Source: Toxorhynchites rutilus septentrionalis (Eukaryota; Arthropoda; Insecta; Diptera; Culicidae). From it: a stretch of 64,000 bases of DNA. The notes beneath the pieces were generated by a model, which searched no databases, had not been told where the DNA came from, and was given only the letters and a program-made list of their open reading frames with translations. Shown here piece by piece: positions 22,156-34,284 of the stretch (position 1 is its first letter; each line of letters opens with the position of its first letter). The stretch is from contig NC_073746.1 in assembly GCF_029784135.1 (NCBI RefSeq), positions 305,366,665 through 305,430,664 on the forward strand, given 5' to 3'. The translations under genes and the position numbers were made by a program.

Positions 22156-24488
22156 TGAGCATATTATACTTCTGCTGGGCCATTTAACACCGTATGTTCG
22201 TGCTCAGTGTAAGCGATTTATAGCACTGATACCCGATACCTTAGTGTAGACTTTAAAAGGTAAGGCTACAACGTTACACTCTCACTGTTCTTTATCACAC
22301 AACCACAATCGCTCTTATATTAGGAGAAGGATCGCTCGACATTCCGAGCAGGTTTGTTACCCCGTCAGCTACCGAACGGGACAGTCGCGAATTCTACCCT
22401 CTGTCCAGAATTGAATAAAGTTTTGTGGTATAATAAAGTTACAAGTTTCCCGCCAATTGCTTCGAAGTGGTTTGTATACTAACATTCTTTCCCTTCCCCT
22501 GGTGACTGTAAGGACGTGGCCGGCGTCGTTATTGACCATTTAAAGCTCGAATCACCAAAAATTGCACAACGTGAATGATTTGCTAGTCCCAAGCGTCATT
22601 CTGTGTGTTCTTTGTGCAATTTGGTTAGTTCAGGTCAATCACGGAGAGCAACTACGAATTGTACAGTCTACACAAGCTCAAGCTCAAGCTCAATTATTTC
22701 GAAGTGGTTTGATTACAGTCGGATCACCGAATGATTGTGTTGTGTCGTACAAAAACCCGCTGCTGTGTACTCACAGTTTTGATCTGTTCATCGCTGACAG
22801 CCTCGCTCGCCTCAGAGCAGTTCCATATTCCACCATTGGACGAGGCGATAAGGTGAGCCCGTCCTGCTCCAACACCGTATGATGTGAAAATATAAAATTT
22901 GGGCCCCTTACAAAATAAAATTGGTAGCAGTTATTCAGTATCTAAAATACAGAACGATTACAGATGACTGAGGGTTAACTAATCTACGTACTGACATAGT
23001 TGTTACCTTAATTTTCAAGAGCACGGTCAAGATAAATCCATTCTTGTTTAGGGGGTGCGTATTACACACTTCTCCTATACGGACCGATTAAGCAATGGAG
23101 ATGGCAAATTTATGATACGCGTTTCCATGACGTGACGGTGCTTCTGGAGTGGCACTTGTGCGAAGGGGAGCTTTACTTGCAATGCTTTGCTATAATGATG
23201 GGACCATGAAGAACGACATTACATTAACGAGGAGGACATTTGCGAGATTTTTATTCATTTTTATTTTGTATTAGGAGAACAATTTACGCTTTGATAAGAT
23301 GGACAAATAGCAGCATGATTGATGTCAATTCAGTTCAAATTAGAATAATTAGATACGAAAGACTTCACAGGTTACACGTGCAATTAGAACTGTCATTGAG
23401 TCTGATCAAGATAGATGATACATATCAATAGGCAGTGGCGTCGAGTGAAGCTTTCGTATCTGGGGCATAAGAGTTAATTTGAGACTTGAAAGTTGATTTG
23501 TCAATTGAAAGAATTCCAATGAATTCACCCATACCATAGTTATCGCCTCGGGTTGATCACATTCTATTTACAAACGTATAAATTTGATCGAGGTTTTTCT
23601 TGCACACCCGCAACCTAAATTATCTCACGAAAGACTTTGATTTCCCTCTCCACTTAATTTTGCTCCTCCTGAAAACAACAATAAAACACATATGCCCGAG
23701 GCTGACCCCAATCAATTTATTGCTGGAAATCAGAACCTTTAAACCGCTCTCACAATCTTCTAGACATATTGACAGCGCCGTCGTTTCTTCTCTGCTCCTG
23801 TCACATACTGGAATTGATTTTCGTAACAGTTTCTTTCCCAATTTTGTCAAAACAAACGCAAAAGTAACCATCTGTCACGCTTGTTGATATTTTGTGCCCT
23901 TTGCGTCGGGGTGAGAAGAATAATGATGCCTTAAATTGTCGTTCGGAGAATTTTGATTCCGACTGATTCCGACTCGAAGTCTGCTGCGGAGGCTTACATA
24001 CCAAATTGAATTGAATTCCCCACTTGAAGAAAGAAACGAGACATTGACATTATGTCGCCGTCCACGTCGACCGCCGACAGCGTTTCGCTGAGCCCGAATT
24101 TGGTAATCCTCCGTCCTCCTGTTCCGAACGTCAGTATCACGTTATTATTTGCTTCTTTGTTTGTCGGTTCCTAGGAATTCATTTCATGCTGTATTTCCTT
24201 GGATTTGAGGAGAGCACAGAGTTCAGCTTTCATGCCAGCGAAAGTTGAATAAAGATGCGGATATTGGTGGCAGCGGGTGGTACAGGTTAGAGAATACGTT
24301 CTGAAATGTTCTGGTTGTCAATCAAGGGAGTACCGAGTGGGAGGGGGGCAGGGGGGATGCAAAATGTGTGATTTATTTCGATACTGCTGTGAATTTCTGA
24401 CACTGGTGCTAACACTGAAAAGCCGACGCTCGGGTTGACATATCAAATCGATCCGGCGTCGTGTTGGTGTCACGCGAAGGGTTCAAAT
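22156..24488. other. No gene recognised; possible interspersed repeat at 22190-22560
   Basis: 22190-22560 contains an AATAAAG-type signal region followed by GACTGTAAGGACGTGGCCGG, which I suspect is part of a dispersed mosquito repeat but cannot define by ends. A 106-codon plus-strand frame (22562-22882) starts with a hydrophobic stretch that superficially resembles a signal peptide; it has no other support. 23430-24480 appears unique. Confidence 0.4.
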
Positions 24489-24490
24489 TA

Positions 24491-26558
24491 GGGGAACTTT
24501 GGGTAAGACGCACCGTGTCGGTATAACGCACCACCATGAAAAATCATGGAAAACGCAGTAATCGGCAGGATTTTTCTGTGCTTAGACTTCCTTTTTTCAT
24601 TATAAATACAATTAAATGTATTGTAGCACCAAAAACCACGTCTGTCTTCATAAAATAATAATATATTAAAAACAGCATGATTTCATGCAACTTTGACTGC
24701 CTCTGTCATAAGATTTTTGAAGCATTAAAAAATTTATTTAAATTTTGCCGATTCCAATACATTCCTAAATGTTACCAGAGCTATCAATTAAGTTTGAATG
24801 AAAAAATGTTAAAAAATCATTTCTTATATCAAAATGCAATTTGATAATCCATCTCATAATGGGGCACTCCAGTCTGGGAATTAATAAAGAGAGTTAGTCA
24901 GTTCCAGTGTTACCAATTCACTCAGATATTTTCTGCAATTGTTTTATACCCAGATGGTTTCTGAAAAGCACAAAACCATTTTCAGATATCTTTTCTTGTA
25001 TTGTGTGATAAAAACCAGAACGAACAAAATTATTTCAATGTTTCTGACTACTAAAATCCATCCATGATTAAGAATAATGCAAACCATAGAATCAAAATAA
25101 AAACTCATAAATACAAAAGCCAAAAGTCTGGCAGCACATTTGTGAACAGCGGCACATATTTCTACGCTTGTAAACAAAAATATTGGATTCCAAATTCTTC
25201 AGTGTTTTCGGCGTTTGATAACAAAAATGCCTCGAAAATTCGAGATCATATGATGATTCTAACTGATAGAAACGTAACGGAAGCGGAGAGTATAAGCAGC
25301 GAATCAAGGGTTATCTAAAATAAACTTCGATATCGTTTGACATTTTGACTCTTTGTTGTGGTGCGTTTTGGACACGCATATGGGCATCTTACCTCGCTTT
25401 TTTAAGAATGCAGCAATTCCAAATGAAATCGACAAATGATAAATATTTTTGATTTGAATGAAAGTGTGTATTCCGTTTGAGTTAGAGGAAATATGAGTTT
25501 TCCACAGCAATTAGGATTTTTTTGACTCAAGTGTAACTTTTGAAAAAGGCGTATCGATTTGAGTAAGAGAAATCTTTGATAATTGATAAATAATGCAGAA
25601 AATTTAAAAAATGGGCCCAAGATAGCAAAACTATTTTTGACGAAATTTGTGGAACATCGAATTTTTAGAAATTTTTGTACGTTAGCAATCATTCTTAGCC
25701 ACAAATTATGAAATCTGATGTGAATGAAAACAAAAAAGGTTATTATCAATCTCCTTCTAAATACAACCATTCTCGAGATATTTAAAAAATTATTTCTAAT
25801 TTAAAGTCTTTTTTAAAGAAATAATCTCTTTTAATATGTTTGTCGTGTTATACCGTCATGTTCATGAAATTTTATTAATTTTATTATAATTTAATTAATT
25901 AATAATAATTTGTTCCACAAATTTCGTCAAAAATTGTTTTACCATCTTGGGCTCATTTTTTAAATTTTCTGCATGACTTCTATTTTATATGAAAAAATTG
26001 AAAAAAATATCAAAAAATACATATTTTTTGATATCGCAAATTAAAATTTTATTTTGTAAATAAAAAAAAGAGTAGTGATTTTTCTTCTCAGCGTATTTTT
26101 TTTAACTAAGCCAACAATACTCTATAACTCTTTCTAACACACTTATTCGGTACGACTCATATTTTTTGAGATATAAATTATCAAAGATTTCTCTTACTCA
26201 AATCGATACGCCCTTTTCAAAAGTTACGCTTGAGTCAAAAAATTCCCAATTGCTGTGGAAAACTCATTTTTCCTCCAACCCAAACGGAATACATACTTTT
26301 ATTGGAATCAAAAACAAGTGTTTAAAATCTGCATTTTTGGGACGATTTCATTTGGAATTGCTGAATGGTGTAATATGAATGCGTTTAGAATTCTCGTTAT
26401 TTCTGTTGGTTTGCCTATTCCTAATCGTTATTGCTCATTTCATTACAAAGAAAACAAACGTGGCTACGTTGTGGATGTGAAGAAACGTTGAAATATGTAG
26501 TGAAAAAACATGTTTCATCCTGTTTTGCTTAACAGGGGCGTCTTGCCCGGACTTCCCC
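24491..26558. mobile_element. TA-flanked element with GGGGAA...AAGACG inverted ends
   Basis: The left end GGGGAACTTTGGGTAAGACG and the right end read inverted, GGGGAAGTCCGGGCAAGACG, are flanked by TA (24489-24490 and 26559-26560). The interior has no recognisable transposase. A complete foldback MITE (25411-26363) sits inside it, so the insertion order is clear. Confidence 0.72.
25411..26363. mobile_element. Complete foldback MITE, CAGCAATTCCAAATG ends
   Basis: Both ends read CAGCAATTCCAAATGAAATC inward, and inverted similarity extends more than 200 bp on each side (GGAAATATGAGTTTTCCACA, AAAGGCGTATCGATTTGAG, AGAAATCTTTGATAATT). AATG lies on both sides (25407-25410 and 26364-26367) as a probable 4-bp target duplication. 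No coding capacity. The same family forms the framework of 43162-60531. Confidence 0.85.
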
Positions 26559-26560
26559 TA

Positions 26561-27183
26561 CTGAAACAGAATCGACGAAACCAAAATTACGCTACTATAT
26601 ATCGGGACCACAAACACCATCTATAATTTCAACCGCCTGTCTCCCATTTCTGCCTTTATCGAAGAAAAACTATAACATTTACCAAAGTTTTTCTTTGTGA
26701 CCTTTCATTTTTGACATTTGCAACTCACAAAAATATAGACCCAAAACGAAAACGATGATCGATACATTGCAAGATATCGATCACTACAACTATTTATCGT
26801 AAAAATAGTGAGTGATTTTACCCAACCTAATAAATAAAATAAGTAATGGTGCATTTCAGCTTATCAAATGGATAACATACTCGTTCAATCGCTCTTAATT
26901 TACACTCTATATTCAAATTCTTCCGTACGCAGTAAATGCATCGAATCCAATTTCGTCACGCTCTTCGGGACCAAGTGTGAAATTTACATCGGAGCGTTCG
27001 GTTTTATCCCATTTCTAACAAGATGTTGCAATTCAATTACGTACGTTATTTCCCCTAGCGTGAAGTTTTCAGCAAATAGGTGGGAAGATGAATTGAATAC
27101 AGATAAATTCGTGTTGTGGGAAACTAGGAATGGAAAACATTTTCCACATGACTCATTGGTGTGAGAAAACGGATCAATCTTGG
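26561..27183. other. Spacer, no gene recognised
   Basis: AT-rich sequence with a 98-codon plus-strand frame (26868-27164) lacking recognisable motifs. Confidence 0.45.
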
Positions 27184-27987
27184 TTTTGACATAGGACTAT
27201 GTCTTTGATTTCTATATAGGGGGGTAATTCTACGAAAAATGTAACGATTCATTAAGAGTTTTCAAACGCATATTACTCAAAATCGTTATTGCGACTTATG
27301 TTGTATACCATTAGACAGGAAATTTACTCAGCATTCTTTTTTTTTTTTGCTTAAGACATGAACAGTTAATATAGAGGAAAAAGTTAACAATTTGACAATT
27401 AAAATGGGCATGTTTTTTTTTATTTTACTAGCCACAGGTTTTCCCCCACAATGCAACGAGCAATATTTTTGCCTACAATTCGGCGTTAGCTCGTAATGTG
27501 ATAAGATGCGTATTATGAATTACTCTAGATTTACCGATAATAAACATATATCAGTTGGCAGAATCAATGGAGGCATGATCTAGGAATAATCTTGAAGATG
27601 ATATTGGATGGTTTCACTCTATTCTCCCCAAAGATTTGACGAGAGCCTGGCCCAAAAGGTTGAACGTTGATGGAGATCTCAATAGATTGAAATACAAGTT
27701 GTTGTCCAATCAATTCGTGCTCAATTCACGTTTTATCGTGTAGGTCTTGCTACTAACAATTTATGTAATTGTGGTCTAGCATGTCATTATATCGATCATG
27801 TTGTTTGCTTATGTAAAATGCAATGCAATTAATGAATTTAAGTGGCTGCTGATTTAGAAGTTCAGGAGGGTATACTCACGTATATTTTCCAGGGGCTCCA
27901 TTCAATGTATCAAAAGAGAAAAAAATTGAACAATGAAAAACTCGATTCAAATTCAATTACTACACACAATCACAGTCCTATGTCAAG
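27184..27987. mobile_element. GACATAG-variant palindrome MITE
   Basis: The left end TTTTGACATAGGACTATGTC and the inverted right end AGTCCTATGTCAA share a variant of the family palindrome. The left 150 bp matches the copies at 5131-5290 and 33118-33258. The interior carries a remnant of an I-type LINE (27552-27815). Confidence 0.65.
27552..27815 (+). pseudogene. C-terminal ORF2 remnant of an I-clade-like LINE
   Basis: Three short frames line up with the region after RNase H in the element at 44232-45083: WQNQWRHDLG, then DDIGWFHSILPKD...RAWPKRL...LKYKLLSNQ, then NNLCNCGLACHYIDHVV. These parallel NWQRKWNEDELGRWFHSIIP, FSRLMSNH and SNLCVCGQGYHDIEHIVW there. Two frameshifts separate the frames. 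The CxC...H finger survives in outline. This is an old, divergent copy and not part of the tandem array. Confidence 0.75.
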
Positions 27988-28059
27988 ATCCCGTCCGTCC
28001 CCCTAGGCCCAGACCCATCAAATTTTTTCAACAGATAAACTCTGTAATCGTTCATCGTG

Positions 28060-28138
28060 GGTACCAGGGCTCTGCATAGTCATAGTCAACTGAGGATAGT
28101 CAGCTGACTATCTGACTGACTATATCCATAGTCAGTTG
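28060..28138. repeat. Cluster of TAGTCA / GACTA motifs
   Basis: At least eight TAGTCA-like words in both orientations in about 75 bp. A second cluster of the same word occurs at 29790-29882, on the other side of the 28581-29640 element. 28139-28580 between them and that element shows no gene. Confidence 0.6.
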
Positions 28139-28834
28139 GTAATGATTTTTGGCTTCTTCACGCAGTTTCTCCGCCAAAACGACTGGACAGACAGTAGGGC
28201 GTTTAGTCGCTATCTCCCTCTACCAACTCGAAAATATCATTTCATTCTTCCCAGTCAAATTGTCCTCATTGCATTTTGAAGTGACTTCCCCCAAAACGGA
28301 TTCGTTCCTCTCTTTCTCTCTCCCATGTACATGTGCATGCATCGCTGATTGAGTTCAACGTGGTTTGACATACGCTACAGGTGAGCTAGATTCTTTGTAT
28401 CGTACACAAAAATTACTTACACGTATAAAATAACGTGCAGTGTGTGTGCGCTATTTTGTACGCCTATTACTAACTAATACTAACGCGAGGACCTTTGTAG
28501 CAGACTTGATAAATGTCTAAGTTCGTTGGTTTGAGTTCACGATGGGTAGACAATAAATCGTCCATTGATGGGGTAACTTCTTTTGACGTAGGACTACGTC
28601 TTTCATTTCTATACCGAGGTGTAAAATCAAAGTTTCGAAAACGAAAGCGTTACGCCGGAGACCGAGATTTTGAGTGTTAATAGCTCCTCAACAACTGAAC
28701 GAAATGGTATGATAAACACTTCATTCGAAAGATAAAATGTCTACGCGTCATATACTTGTTACTTTTTGATCCAAAAACTTGTTTCAATAGTCTTAAATTT
28801 GCTTTCAAAACAGGCTATTGAAATCACCAATCGG

Positions 28835-28870
28835 TATATAAGCGAGCGCCGCTCGGAAATCCACTCAGTT
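28835..28870 (+). promoter_or_regulatory. TATA box plus initiator at canonical spacing
   Basis: TATATAAG at 28835-28842 is followed by TCAGTT at 28865-28870. Taking the A at 28867 as +1 puts the TATA box at about -32, and TCAGT is the arthropod initiator consensus. I see no downstream promoter element at +28. The following 270 bp has no long frame, so any transcript would be noncoding or a fragment of a captured gene. Confidence 0.55.
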
Positions 28871-29129
28871 CTAATTGAACAGCGATTGGAGCATGTTGTC
28901 GCTGTTGTGGTGAAGCTCTTCATTTATCATAAGCGCGGATGAACGGTGTCACCAAGAGCCTGTTTGTGCACCTTAGGCCAGAAGAGAATCCATCAGGAGG
29001 AGAGTGATGCCACAAACGGTTCCCCGGGAAGATCTCGAAGCAGCAGCTACACACACACACACACACATATACACGCGCGGAATTCTTTCCGTTTGGATGC
29101 CATTCAGCATCGAGAAAGATCCGGAAAAT

Positions 29130-29475
29130 AATTTGCCAGTTCCTCTAGGAATTTAAAAATACATTCATGTGAAAGAGTTTATTTGAATGTTTTCTATCCA
29201 TGTAACACTGTGACCAAATATGTTTCAATCAAGTGCTATTAACAGGTGGTTATCGAGTTAGCATAAACCACTGGTGGGCTTCCAGTATCTAGGAAAATGT
29301 GGAAATATCCAATCGTTACTGAAAATAATCTGCCAGTTCCTCTGGGAATTTAAAATTACATTCATGTGAAAGAGTTTATTTTAATGTTTTCTATCCATGT
29401 AACACTGTGACCAAATACATTTGGTTTTATGATTTTTCAATCAAGCGCAATCAACAGAATAGCTTCTGAAGATTA
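29130..29475. repeat. Internal duplication, 197-bp spacing
   Basis: TGCCAGTTCCTCT-GGAATTT through CATGTGAAAGAGTTTATTT and CTATCCATGTAACACTGTGA occurs at 29133-29247 and again at 29331-29457. A third, more diverged copy is at 10753-10872. Confidence 0.88.
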
Positions 29476-29640
29476 TTCTTCCCCATCAGTAGGATATTTC
29501 CGTATCCAATATTGGATGCATAAAACCTTGTGCCTCCAACGTAACGCTCTCGTTTTCGAAGTTCTCCAAATAGACAAATGATCTCTGAATCAACGATAGT
29601 CCTACGTCACCCTTGCGGTTATACCATAGATATAACCCAC

Positions 29641-32243
29641 TTCCTGTTTTTTGCATCAGAAATCATGATTTCGTTCCTCTTTATATTGACGTAAAAATAA
29701 TATTGCGTACGCGGATATGAATTAGTGTCAGGGGGGAATGGAAGTGTGGATTGAAGTCAGTTGAATGAAGAAGCAGATTTGTATTCATTAGTCGAGTCAG
29801 TTAAAATAACCACTGACTGGACTAGTTCACCAGTCATCCTCGCTAGTCAACGCTAGTCAATTCATTTTCTAGTCAAGTCACTTTTTGTTGCCTGCGACTG
29901 CCGAAGCAGTTCTAGTCGAAGCGAAGCTGCTGAGAGTAGAGTCGATCCTGATTTTTCACTTTCGAAGATTTTGGGTGGGTACTGATGTAAAACATGGACG
30001 AGTTGAATCAGTCGCCAGGAATCCCAGATTTGTGTTTAATTGTAGAGACACGAATTTCGACGTTTTTTTCGAATCCCGTCAAAATAAAACAAAGTCTATT
30101 TCTACTATCCATTATATAATCATTTGTTCGTCTATTTTTTAACAATAAAACAGAAAAATTAACGGAGAAAAAATATTCATAACTAGAATAGTTGCGAGCC
30201 GATGAAATGAGAGTGCTCAAAAAAAGTTGTGCCATGGCGTACACGATTCCAGCCCTTCTGATTATCTGAAACAAACAAAAATCGAGCAAATTCTGAATCA
30301 GTGAGGACGCCGCTATCGCATGAACCTCGGACAAGTCAATAACATCTTTTTCTCAAAATGACGGCCGTTTGAAAAAAAATACGGCTTAAAACCTTTTTTT
30401 TACGTTTCGGATTTTTCAAAAATAGTAGAATTCGAAAAACATCATTTTTTAGTAGAACATTCAGTAGAACTTGATATATCGACAGTCACATCCATAATCG
30501 CATCCAATGCATGATGGAAAGTGAAGGGAAGAATATTGAACTCTTTTCTATATTGCTTTTTCTTTTTGTTCTATTTCAGTTACCGGACGCACAAACACTG
30601 AGAGAGAGAGAGTTAAATTATTCCTCTCGCGAGCGATAAAACTCTACGCTTCGTATATTATGAACCTGTCCATATCCCCCCCACTACATGTCCAATATAC
30701 CCGCACCGGTAAAAATGTTGTACTTTTCGGCTTGTTTTAATTCCAGTAAAAAACATGGAAAAACACATTTTTATAAAACATTTGGCCAGTTATTCCGAAA
30801 ACCGGTATATTGAACTGTAAGAAACCGCTTTTAAATTTTTGAAAACATGAGTTTCAAAAGATATAATTGAAGTTTTCCTTAACATGTCCGTCTTATCCCC
30901 ATGTCCCCTAATAAGTCTACATGTGATCGACAAAATAAAAATCTGTTAGCTTAGGACAAGCGGAAACGTAAATTACGCACTTCAACAAAACACAAGTTGA
31001 GGCACACAAAATAACTAAATCCATTTCGAGAATACATGTAATGACAAAAACCTGAAAGTAACATTACTGAAAAAATACAAGGGTTTGATTATATCGTCAT
31101 TGATAACATTGAATAAGTTGAAATTACTTACGATTTCGTGATATTTTGAGGTAAAATACACATTCAATCATAAAGTTACTTTATTTTTATCAATTAAAAA
31201 TGTTGTGATTTCTCTCCATTGTTTTATTCTTATTATTAGTCTCATTCTAAAGCATCGGGAGCAGTAGCTTTTTCGGTAACAAAAATTCACTTGCAGAAAT
31301 TGAGAATTGTGAATATGAGTCATAAAGATTATTAATATTTAATTTCGTTCCATTTTTGTGATGCGATGTAATGTCGATTTCAATAAGTCCTCGCATGATA
31401 GTCGCTGCCATCCTCCTAGTATTGATATCATTTTTCTGTGTACAATTTCCCATGTGTCCACAGCCCGGAAGACACTCGCTTAAGATGTTCGTCATCCCGT
31501 CATATACAGAAGTCATTCGTTAACTGGTCTATCTTCAACTAGTCTTATCTATAACAGGGCGCACGTTGACTGGCCTGCAAAGCGGTTATGTATCAATGTT
31601 GGATGTCATCTTGCTCAGAGGCGAATGAACTGAAAAGTTTAAACCCTCTTAAAGCCAAAAAGAAGAAGAAGAAGATGTCATCTTCAATTTGAAGTATTGG
31701 TTTTGCTGTTTTGCAGTCCAGTCAGCGAGTAAAATTCGATAACAGTATTGATTTTCTGGCCCAATTAACAAACGATCACTGTATGGGTGACACTTCCTTC
31801 GTTGCTTTAATAAAATCATACATGAAATTTGAGTGATACATGAAATCTGATTACTTCAACATGTTTACTAGGGTAGCAATGAATGTATGGGGAAAAATCG
31901 ACCCTATAATTTCAAAAAGTTACCCTATACAAAATGTTCACCACCTCGAAAAAACAACCTTTACAAAATTTCAGCTCAATCGGATTTAAGGGCGAGTGGC
32001 GCAAAGCGGTCAAAGTTTGAGTTTTCTGAAAATCTAAAAATCACCCAAGGAAGGAGTAAAAAAAATTGGGGTTTTCTAAAAAAAAAATGTTTATGCAAAA
32101 TTTCTTAAAATTGCATGAAACGTCGAGATCTACTATCATCTCGAAAAAATTTTTTTTGTCGAAAATCGACACTCTGGGACTTTTTTTTTCTGAATTTTCT
32201 GAATATGAGACGAAACATATGGCTTTGGGTGCCAATAAAAATA
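29641..32243. other. No gene recognised; repeat-derived and unique patches
   Basis: 29790-29882 has a TAGTCA-motif cluster. 30650-30915 includes CATGTCCGTCTTATCCCCAT, resembling one end of a TA-type MITE. 31600-31680 ends in AAAGCCAAAAAGAAGAAG, a short A-rich tail like those of SINE/LINE copies. 31870-32240 is a compound A/T-rich block that looks MITE-derived. No coding frame is credible. Confidence 0.5.
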
Positions 32244-33018
32244 CAGCCAAACCGATATAGTGGTTCTCAGATTTTCCTCAAAAGTGGTAGTTTTGTTCTT
32301 TATCGCAAATTATGAGACCCGTATTTTTTTATTTTTTTTCTTAGGGTGATCAATTCCATTTTAGGGTGGTCCAATAAAAACAATTTTTTCGCATTTTTGC
32401 CAAAAATGACTTTTTTTTTAAATTCATACCTTTTGAACTACTAGACTGATTCAGATGATCAACACATCAAATTAAAGCCAATCACCAGGTTTTTGAAAAA
32501 AATACTATAACTGCAGAAAATCGGGTAACTTTGAAAAATCATAACTCAAGAACGAAACAAAACGCCTCCCTGGTTTCGAGATATGTTATGTGAAAAATCC
32601 TCAGCTTTCCAGAAAAAACATAAAAAACTGTAGCGCCTTTGGTCCCGAGACTATGAAAACAATAAAAAACGAATGCAATCAATAATAATGAGAGCAGAAT
32701 TTTCCGCAGGTCCAGGTGATTGGCTTTAATTTGATATGTCGATCAACTGAATAGGTTTAGTAGTTCAGAAGTAATGATTTTTTTAATTCTTTATTTGAGA
32801 GGCTTTCAGCCTTCTGGGCTGGTTCGCCTATTATGAATTTTTAAAAAAAGTCATTTTTGGCAAAAATGCGGAAAAATGTTTTTTTTTGGACCATGGAAAT
32901 GGTCACCCTAACAAAAAAAAATTAAAAAATACGAGTCTAATTTTTTGCGATAAAGAACAAAACTACCACTTTTGATGAAAATCTGAGAACCACTATATCG
33001 GTTTGGCATGGAATGGCT
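32244..33018. mobile_element. Long-arm foldback MITE
   Basis: The left arm (32244 to about 32505) and the right arm (about 32690-33018) are inverted copies across some 260 bp. Shared words include AAACCGATATAGTGGTTCTC, TAGTTTTGTTCTTTATCGCA, CAAAAATGACTTTTTT and AAAGCCAATCACC. The right arm has an extra insertion near 32785-32825. The consensus end AGCCATTCCATGCCAAACCG is complete on the right and shortened on the left. Single arms recur at 5039, 34285 and 37796. Confidence 0.88.
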
Positions 33019-33117
33019 AAATGGTTATCTCGATTTTTCATTCGGAACTGACTACGAAATGTTTATTTGCACTATAATATACCCTATGCAAAATATTACC
33101 TCTTTCAGACTTCATTT

Positions 33118-33258
33118 ACTAGTGTGCAAGACGTTAAATTTTTCCGTCTAATGGTATATATTATAACATATATCGTAAGAACAATTTTGCGTAATATGCA
33201 TTTGAAATCTCTTAAAAAACGTTACATTTTTCGTAGAGTGACCCCCTACGTCAAAAAA
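33118..33258 (-). repeat. Inverted fragment of the GACGTAG-palindrome family
   Basis: Read on the minus strand it begins TTTTTTGACGTAGGGGGTCA and continues CTCTACGAAAAATGTAACG, matching 5150-5290 and 27200-27330. Only the left-end region is present, and half of the palindrome has been lost. Confidence 0.8.
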
Positions 33259-34284
33259 CCGTCGAGTACCTTTGAATTGTAATTGTCTCTACAAGGTAAC
33301 TTTTGTTTTCTGGTTGATGCGTAGCTTAAAGGCACTCATGCCAGAAAGCCGATGGGAATGCACAGAGTAGTGTATTAAGCACATCTATAACACTGCTAAC
33401 GTATGAGAGAAAAAAAAACTTGAAGCGCTCGAGAAACAAAATCAACTCAAATTATTTCATAGCCCTAGAAGAGAAAACAAATATTGAATCGTTTTCGGAA
33501 ATAACAAAACACTTGAACGATGAACTAGAATTTATTTTTCATCATTACTCCCCGTTTTGATGTTCTGACAACAATCTTCAATCATGACGAATGAGCAGCC
33601 TCAGTTCAATGGTTGGAGCATTTTTCATCAAGCACCAACCATTAATTTGCCATCCCGACCTCAAGATGAACCCTCTCCAACCGAAGGAGAGCAAAAAAAA
33701 TACACTTTCGAACGAAAACAACAGAACCTTTCATAATCGTCTGATAAGACTTTCAATATCCTGTCGAATGGAACGAGTGGAGGACCCTCTTCCACTTCGC
33801 ATCATTGAGGAACTCACTCAGAGGTGCATATGGTTGAGCATAAAATTTACGATTTCATAGCAAACCAGGGCTGCTGTACGTGCTAATGGGCCCCTGTCGC
33901 TCTCGTTTACCTTCCCAGAGGAACGACAACAGCAAATATTTACTCCCAGCCAGAGTTTTCCGGAGGGTTGTGGGGCCAAAGGACCGGATGTCGGGTGGAA
34001 CAGTTTATGGAGATCTATTTGCCTTTGTGGTTTCGAGTTGTGCTGCTGTTGCTGTTCTAGCGGTCTGGAGCGGAATTGAAGGTCGGAGGGTTTTCTCGGA
34101 TGCACATCGAGTGTGGTCATTTTATTGTTTTCTCATATAGTTACAAGTGTAACTACGGGCAGACTTCATTAACATTGACTAATGTTCGGAGAAAATATTG
34201 ACAAGAGGTTCGTTAGGAAATTGAAAATGTTTTTTTTTATTTCAGTTATACGAGGGGAGTAGAGTTGTTATTATTTTATAATTC
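33259..34284. other. GC-richer unique sequence, no gene recognised
   Basis: 33560-34140 is noticeably less AT-rich than its surroundings and carries open frames of 86-100 codons on both strands, none with recognisable motifs. This is one of the better candidates for undisturbed host DNA. Confidence 0.4.

Larger units (their letters stand above)
28581..29640. mobile_element. MITE with GACGTAGGACTACGTC end and internal core promoter
   Basis: The left end TTTTGACGTAGGACTACGTC and the right end, inverted at 29598-29612 (GTCCTACGTCA), are followed inward on both sides by inverted TTCGAAAACGA-AGCGTTACG (28635 and 29563). The interior has a TATA+Inr pair (28835-28870), a CA-repeat (29048-29065) and a 197-bp-spaced duplication. 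I see no open frame of significance. Target duplications were not resolved. Confidence 0.7.

Noticed and set aside
22190..22442. Possible solo LTR (TG...CA with AATAAA)
   Set aside because: No matching target duplication at any choice of ends, and no second copy in the window.
22562..22882. 106-codon plus frame with a signal-peptide-like start
   Set aside because: No conserved motif, no splice or promoter context, and it sits in sequence that may itself be a dispersed repeat.
30650..30915. Candidate MITE with GTCC-CCCC ends
   Set aside because: The two end-like motifs are in the same orientation, not inverted, so no element could be delimited.
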